NCBI GenBank assembly: GCA_913041865.1
Contig: CAJWIW010000055.1
Location: forward strand, 1 to 6,452
Direction: 5' to 3'
Source of the DNA: an uncultured Gammaproteobacteria bacterium
GTDB lineage: Bacteria > Pseudomonadota > Gammaproteobacteria > GCA-002705445 > GCA-002716945
DNA: 6,452 nucleotides
Each line of letters starts with the position of its first letter. Position 1 is the stretch's first letter. This document shows positions 4,814-6,452 of this stretch, in pieces. A program made the position numbers and the translations under genes. The notes below the pieces were generated by a model. That model saw only the letters and a program-made list of their open reading frames with translations. It did not search any database and was not told the DNA's origin.

Positions 4814-4818
4814 AATTC

Positions 4819-4827
4819 ATTATAACA
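4819..4827 (-). promoter_or_regulatory. extended -10 promoter for the 54-residue gene (leaderless)
   Basis: The minus strand reads TG-T-TATAAT, a perfect -10 with the TGn extension. Its last T (4819) is six bases from the A of the ATG at 4813, so RNA would start within a base of the initiator codon. It lies in the 17-bp gap after the nuclease-like gene, so downstream genes, including yajQ, can be transcribed independently of that gene. Confidence 0.5.
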
Positions 4828-4830
4828 AAA

Positions 4831-5598
4831 TTAAGATTCATTCTTTATACGTTTCCCAAGGTTGTGTCTATTTTTTACATAATTGCAATGCTCACATTCC
4901 GGTGATGCTTCTGGTACTTTTGTTGCTCTCAAACAATCTATGGCATCTTTGATGGTTTTTTCTACCCAATTATCAGAACCAATGTGTTTGATCATATAGA
5001 CGTCAAACTCAACTTTATTATCGAATCGCTCAAGATTTTTTTTACCATTACAATAAACAAAGTAAGCATCATTAGATACTTTTAATTCATTTTTCCTCAA
5101 CAACCATTGGTAAAACTCGATTTGATTTTTATAAATTTTTCCATATTTACCCTCAATAGTAGGAATATCTTTTTTAGCAGTAGCTTTGTAATCTGCGACT
5201 ATATACTCATTATCTGAGTTAATCCACAAGTCATCAATGCCACCAAATATTAGAACATCATCTATCATATATTTTACTCCGGAGAAAACGTTTCTCCATG
5301 CATCTAACTCTGGATGTTGAGCTGGAATCGCATCTAGGGAACAAAGTTCAAAGTACGGGTGTGGTTGTTGTTGCTCTCTGTAAAGATCAAATTCTTTTTT
5401 CAATAGACCATCAACGGTTGAATTTATCAAAAAAGGGGGCATTGATACCCTGCTTAATCCATATATTTCCTCCAAATAAAAACACCTCTTGCAGTTAAGA
5501 AAATTCTGAATCCTTGTTCTGCTTAGCTTTTTTCTCTTTTGGATGCTTACGTCGTGCCAGTGTGACATTGGTAAATTTCCCATACTTTTATTGTACAT
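4831..5598 (-). CDS. PD-(D/E)XK nuclease-superfamily protein with two CxxC pairs
   Basis: This 255-residue protein carries the RecB/Cas4-type nuclease layout. There is an N-terminal helix region LSRTRIQNFLNCKRCFYLEE, then GGIDDLW at 119-125, then VADYK (134-138, Asp136 and Lys138 forming the D-x-K active site). Gln159-xxx-Tyr163 in KNQIEFYQWL forms the RecB QxxxY motif. Cys36 and Cys39 near the N-terminus and Cys235 and Cys238 near the C-terminus resemble the split iron-sulfur staple of Cas4, AddB and Dna2, but as 2+2 rather than 1+3. It belongs to a conserved protein type in marine bacteria whose role I do not know; DNA processing or repair is inferred from the fold. No cas genes or CRISPR are nearby. 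Starts at Met1, Met6 (5583) and Met11 (5568) all lack a clear ribosome site, so the N-terminus is uncertain. Confidence 0.78.
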   Translation of the reverse strand: MYNKSMGNLPMSHWHDVSIQKRKKLSRTRIQNFLNCKRCFYLEEIYGLSRVSMPPFLINSTVDGLLKKEFDLYREQQQPHPYFELCSLDAIPAQHPELDAWRNVFSGVKYMIDDVLIFGGIDDLWINSDNEYIVADYKATAKKDIPTIEGKYGKIYKNQIEFYQWLLRKNELKVSNDAYFVYCNGKKNLERFDNKVEFDVYMIKHIGSDNWVEKTIKDAIDCLRATKVPEASPECEHCNYVKNRHNLGKRIKNES

Positions 5599-5650
5599 TG
5601 AAGGAGCGATACTAACTAGAACTTAGAAGTAATTTTCTTCCTTTCTCAGA

Positions 5651-5664
5651 AAATCAGCTGATTT
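5651..5664. repeat. 14-bp perfect palindrome
   Basis: AAATCAGCTGATTT is self-complementary with no spacer. It lies 53 bp upstream of the nuclease-like gene start (minus strand), in the intergenic region before the junction with sucA. It could be an operator for that gene. Nothing else supports a role. Confidence 0.3.
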
Positions 5665-5717
5665 AAAGCAACATAATTTTGGAAAAAATCATCAAATCCC
5701 AATTAATTTTCGTCAAA

Positions 5718-5745
5718 TTATGTTACAAATATTATGTTACAAATA
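5718..5745 (+). repeat. exact 14-bp tandem repeat at the sucA boundary
   Basis: The unit TTATGTTACAAATA occurs at 5718-5731 and again at 5732-5745 with no gap or mismatch. The second copy runs into the first recognisable SucA codons (Leu-Gln-Ile-Leu). A direct duplication exactly where homology to sucA begins suggests a joining event, natural or artificial. Confidence 0.8.
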
Positions 5746-6165
5746 CTATTTAATGATAAAAAATATGGTTTTATAAAACTTAAAAGTGCTAAAGAAATAA
5801 ATAAAGTAATTATATGTTCAGGAAAAGTTTATTTTGACTTACTTGAAGAAAGAGAAAAAAATAAAAGAAATGATATCTTGTTGCTAAGAGTTGAGCAATT
5901 ATATCCTTTCCCCGCAAGATCATTAGCAAAAGAATTAAAACCTTATATTAAAAATGCAAAGTTTTATTGGTGTCAGGAAGAACCTAAAAACATGGGTGCG
6001 TGGTCTTTTGTGAGGGATTATATTGATTGGACTTTAGAATATATAAAAGCTAAAAATAATAAAATTTCTTATATTGGTAGAGAATTTGCTTCAACACCAG
6101 CAACAGGTTATGCTAAAAGACATTTGGCCCAACAAAAAGAAATTATAGACGAGGTGTTTAGATAA
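5734..6165 (+). CDS. sucA: 2-oxoglutarate dehydrogenase E1, C-terminal fragment
   Basis: The 143 residues are the C-terminus of SucA, the thiamine-dependent E1 subunit of the TCA-cycle 2-oxoglutarate dehydrogenase complex. Recognisable pieces are VIICSGKVYFDL (25-36), LLRVEQLYPFP (50-60), YWCQEEPKNMGAW (78-90) and ASTPATGYAKRH (119-130). Full-length SucA is about 930-960 residues, so roughly 800 N-terminal residues, including the thiamine-diphosphate site, are missing. The frame extends back only to 5707, with an in-frame TAA at 5704-5706. The first ATG at 5734 has no Shine-Dalgarno and is probably not a natural start. The end is intact and sucB follows two bases later, as in a normal sucAB operon. 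It is either a broken gene or one side of a chimeric join. No activity is expected. Confidence 0.9.
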   Translation: MLQILFNDKKYGFIKLKSAKEINKVIICSGKVYFDLLEEREKNKRNDILLLRVEQLYPFPARSLAKELKPYIKNAKFYWCQEEPKNMGAWSFVRDYIDWTLEYIKAKNNKISYIGREFASTPATGYAKRHLAQQKEIIDEVFR

Positions 6166-6167
6166 AA

Positions 6168-6452
6168 ATGAGTGAAGAAATTCTTGTTCCAGTTTTAGGA
6201 GAAAGTATTACAGAGGCTACTGTTTCAAAATGGTTGGTGAAATCAGGGCAAAATGTAAAAGCTGATGAGCCAATTGTAGAACTTGAGACAGATAAGGTTA
6301 ACCTTGAAGTTCCATCTCCAGTAAGTGGAGTTTTGTCAAATATAAAAACAAAAGAGGGAGAAACAGTAAAAGTTGGAGCATTATTAGGAATAGTTACTGA
6401 GGGAGATAACAAAGAAACTCAAGAGATCCAAAAAATTGAACCTGTAGAAAAA
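6168..6452 (+). CDS. sucB: dihydrolipoyl succinyltransferase E2, N-terminal part
   Basis: The first 95 residues of SucB run off the window end. They form the lipoyl domain, with the hallmark LPE/GES-type start (VPVLGESITEATVSKW) and the lipoylated lysine Lys43 in ETDKVNLEVPSPVSG. The alanine/proline-type linker begins near residue 80. SucB transfers the succinyl group from the E1 product to CoA. The first residues, MSEEILVPVLGES, are of the alphaproteobacterial type and resemble SAR11. The ATG lies 2 nt after the sucA stop, with a possible GAGG at 6151-6154, further upstream than usual. The catalytic domain lies outside the window. Confidence 0.93.
   Translation, partial: MSEEILVPVLGESITEATVSKWLVKSGQNVKADEPIVELETDKVNLEVPSPVSGVLSNIKTKEGETVKVGALLGIVTEGDNKETQEIQKIEPVEK

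Noticed and set aside
4668..4952. Plus-strand 94-codon frame
   Set aside because: It runs antisense to the DUF4177-like gene and the end of the nuclease-like gene, both supported by family motifs.
5298..5498. Plus-strand 66-codon frame
   Set aside because: It is wholly antisense to the nuclease-like coding sequence, with no ribosome site or family pattern.
4831..5598. Cas4 of a CRISPR-Cas system
   Set aside because: The nuclease fold and cysteines are suggestive, but there are no repeats, spacers or other cas genes in the window, and similar stand-alone proteins are known in marine bacteria.
5651..5745. Attachment site or insertion-sequence end at the sucA boundary
   Set aside because: No integrase, transposase or matching terminal inverted repeat is present; the 14-bp repeat is a direct tandem copy and the palindrome is not at the boundary.
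6158..6412. Minus-strand 84-codon frame
   Set aside because: It is antisense to the SucB lipoyl domain, whose frame is certain.

Overview
The window reads as two unrelated pieces of marine bacterial DNA. Positions 1 to about 5,700 are an AT-rich, gene-dense stretch. Its content (PsiE-like, YajQ, MerT-like and CsoR-family proteins, very short intergenic gaps) best fits a streamlined marine gammaproteobacterium; the lineage is an inference. From about 5,732 to the end the sequence is the 3' end of sucA followed by the 5' end of sucB. The SucB N-terminus is of the alphaproteobacterial type, resembling SAR11/Pelagibacter as I recall it. SucA starts abruptly without its first ~800 residues, and an exact 14-bp tandem repeat sits at the boundary, so an assembly or amplification chimera, or a real rearrangement, must be suspected.

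Layout. Positions 52-821 (+) hold a PsiE-family membrane protein and a second small membrane protein. Positions 818-2360 form a nest of very small genes, several too short for routine gene callers: 42 aa (-), 31 aa (+, with a near-consensus promoter and a perfect Shine-Dalgarno), a secreted SHOCT-type 115 aa protein (-), then 40, 32, 60 and 78 aa products (-). Most are single-span or two-span membrane peptides. Positions 2394-4102 (+) are a metal-responsive operon: an outer-membrane beta-barrel-like protein, a periplasmic His-rich HMA protein (MerP-like), a MerT-like three-span transporter and a CsoR/DUF156 repressor. A CsoR-type palindrome (2421-2437) overlaps the promoter -10 and contains the first start codon, suggesting an autoregulated, leaderless operon. 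Positions 4142-5598 (-) hold YajQ, a 54 aa DUF4177-like protein and a PD-(D/E)XK nuclease-like protein with two CxxC pairs.

Working together: the four-gene operon can be read as outer membrane, periplasmic metal capture, inner-membrane transfer and cytoplasmic sensing. Cu(I) is the most likely inducer from the Cys-His-Cys ligand pattern, although the transport pair is of mercury type. Three start codons (2360-, 2430+, 4813-) lie only 6-8 nt from a plausible -10 and have no Shine-Dalgarno, so leaderless translation may be used here alongside ordinary SD-led genes.
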